From NCBI GenBank assembly GCA_963575675.1, contig CAUYUA010000269.1, positions 1-14,611 on the forward strand: a DNA stretch of 14,611 nucleotides, written 5' to 3'. A model generated the notes under the pieces. It worked only from the letters and a program-made list of their open reading frames with translations, did not search any database and was not told the DNA's origin. Positions 13,933 through 14,611 of this stretch are shown piece after piece (positions within the stretch are counted from its first letter, which is position 1; each line of letters starts with the position of its first letter). The stretch is from CAUYUA01 sp963575675 (GTDB taxonomy: Bacteria; Pseudomonadota; Alphaproteobacteria; Azospirillales; Azospirillaceae). A program made the position numbers and the translations under genes.

Positions 13933-14611
13933 ATGGACGCAATCGACGAATTCTTGTGGACCTATCAGACCCTGATCCACGCCGTGGGAATCAATGGTCT
14001 CTTAGCCTTGGCCGTGTACGCCGTCATGGCGGTCGGACAACTGGCGCTCGGACAAGCGGCGTTCATGGGCGTCGGAGCATATGCGGGAGCCATCGTCTCT
14101 CTACGCTTCGGAGCGCCCTTCCCCATCGCACTTTTATGCTCCGTCATCGCCCCGATTCTCGTCGCCGCCGCCGTCGCCACCCCAACATTGCGACTCACCG
14201 GCGTCTACCTCGCGATTTCCACCATCAGATTAGGTGAAATTCTTCGCGTCCTCTACATTAACCTCGAATTCACCGGCGGCGCTCTCGGACTCAACGGCAT
14301 TCCCTCCAAAACCGAGAGCTGGATGATCTTCTCTTTCCTTATCCTCGCCTGCGCCGGATTTGCTCTCGTCGGACGATCGCGCTTCGGACGAGCCATGGAA
14401 GCCATACGCAGCGATGAAACCGCAGCCGCCGCGATGGGCGTCGCTCCGGCGCAATATAAAATGTCGACGCTGCTTCTCTCCGCAGGGTTGTCCGGATTGG
14501 CCGGCGGACTCTCCGCACACAGCGCCTCTTTCATCGGCCCCAACGAATATGGTTTTGAAACTGCCGTCACCATTCTTAGTTATGCGCTTCTCGGCGGACT
14601 TGGTTCACCCA
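13933..14611 (+). CDS. livM: Branched-chain amino acid type ABC permease LivM, partial (runs off window)
   Basis: 226 codons are open from ATG 13933 to the window end with no stop, so the C-terminus is missing. Family marks are GINGLLALAVYAVMAVGQLALGQ, AAFMGVGAYAGA, LTGVYLAIST, GALGLNGIP, the cytoplasmic coupling loop AIRSDETAAAAMGV, and the TILSYALLGGLGSP end block. It pairs with LivH in the inner membrane; the ATPase genes (livG, livF type) would be expected further right. The ribosome site is weak (AGG 7 nt before the ATG). The frame is clean, unlike the genes just before it. Confidence 0.93.
   Translation, partial: MDAIDEFLWTYQTLIHAVGINGLLALAVYAVMAVGQLALGQAAFMGVGAYAGAIVSLRFGAPFPIALLCSVIAPILVAAAVATPTLRLTGVYLAISTIRLGEILRVLYINLEFTGGALGLNGIPSKTESWMIFSFLILACAGFALVGRSRFGRAMEAIRSDETAAAAMGVAPAQYKMSTLLLSAGLSGLAGGLSAHSASFIGPNEYGFETAVTILSYALLGGLGSP

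Noticed and set aside
1..14611. tRNA, rRNA, phage integrase, transposase or attachment sites
   Set aside because: No tRNA T-loop/acceptor pattern, rRNA stretch or transposase/integrase-like protein was seen anywhere; no flanking direct repeats were evident around the ATPase cassette by eye.

Overview
The window looks like a piece of an alphaproteobacterial chromosome. The evidence is a two-subunit glycine decarboxylase gene (gcvPA type), a long DUF4175/TIGR02302-type membrane protein typical of Alphaproteobacteria, and ruvX divergent from gatC-gatA. Small GC-rich palindromes of the GGGGGCGCAGCCCCC kind recall those of Rhodospirillales/Acetobacterales genomes. The placement below class level is inference.

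Minus-strand half (about 0.28-10.5 kb, read right to left). gatC and gatA overlap at TAATG and encode two subunits of the tRNA-dependent amidotransferase. A pair of REP-like hairpins follows. Next comes a translationally coupled two-gene cassette of an AAA_15/21-type ATPase and a 233-residue protein with a possible PD-(D/E)xK nuclease core; it is visibly A/T-richer than its surroundings. Then come the DUF4175 protein and the glycine cleavage operon gcvT-gcvH-gcvPA. gatB, the usual partner of gatA, is not adjacent. gcvPB, the usual partner of gcvPA, is not seen before the window edge.

Plus-strand half (about 10.7-14.6 kb). ruvX is followed by a branched-chain amino acid type ABC import operon: periplasmic binding protein, livH, livM (cut by the window end). 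ruvX, the binding protein and the tail of livH carry many single-base indels, mostly one-base losses from short homopolymers. No such damage is seen in the minus-strand genes. This is either local consensus error or local gene decay.

A roughly 120-135 bp palindromic repeat occurs three times. Each copy starts at or within about 20 bp of a stop codon, and each begins ATAAAAAT when read in the direction of the upstream gene. The first 130 bp are dominated by G homopolymers and probably mark a bad contig edge.

The strongest candidates for new biology are the ATPase/putative nuclease cassette (possible anti-phage or anti-plasmid system) and the stop-codon-linked palindromic element.
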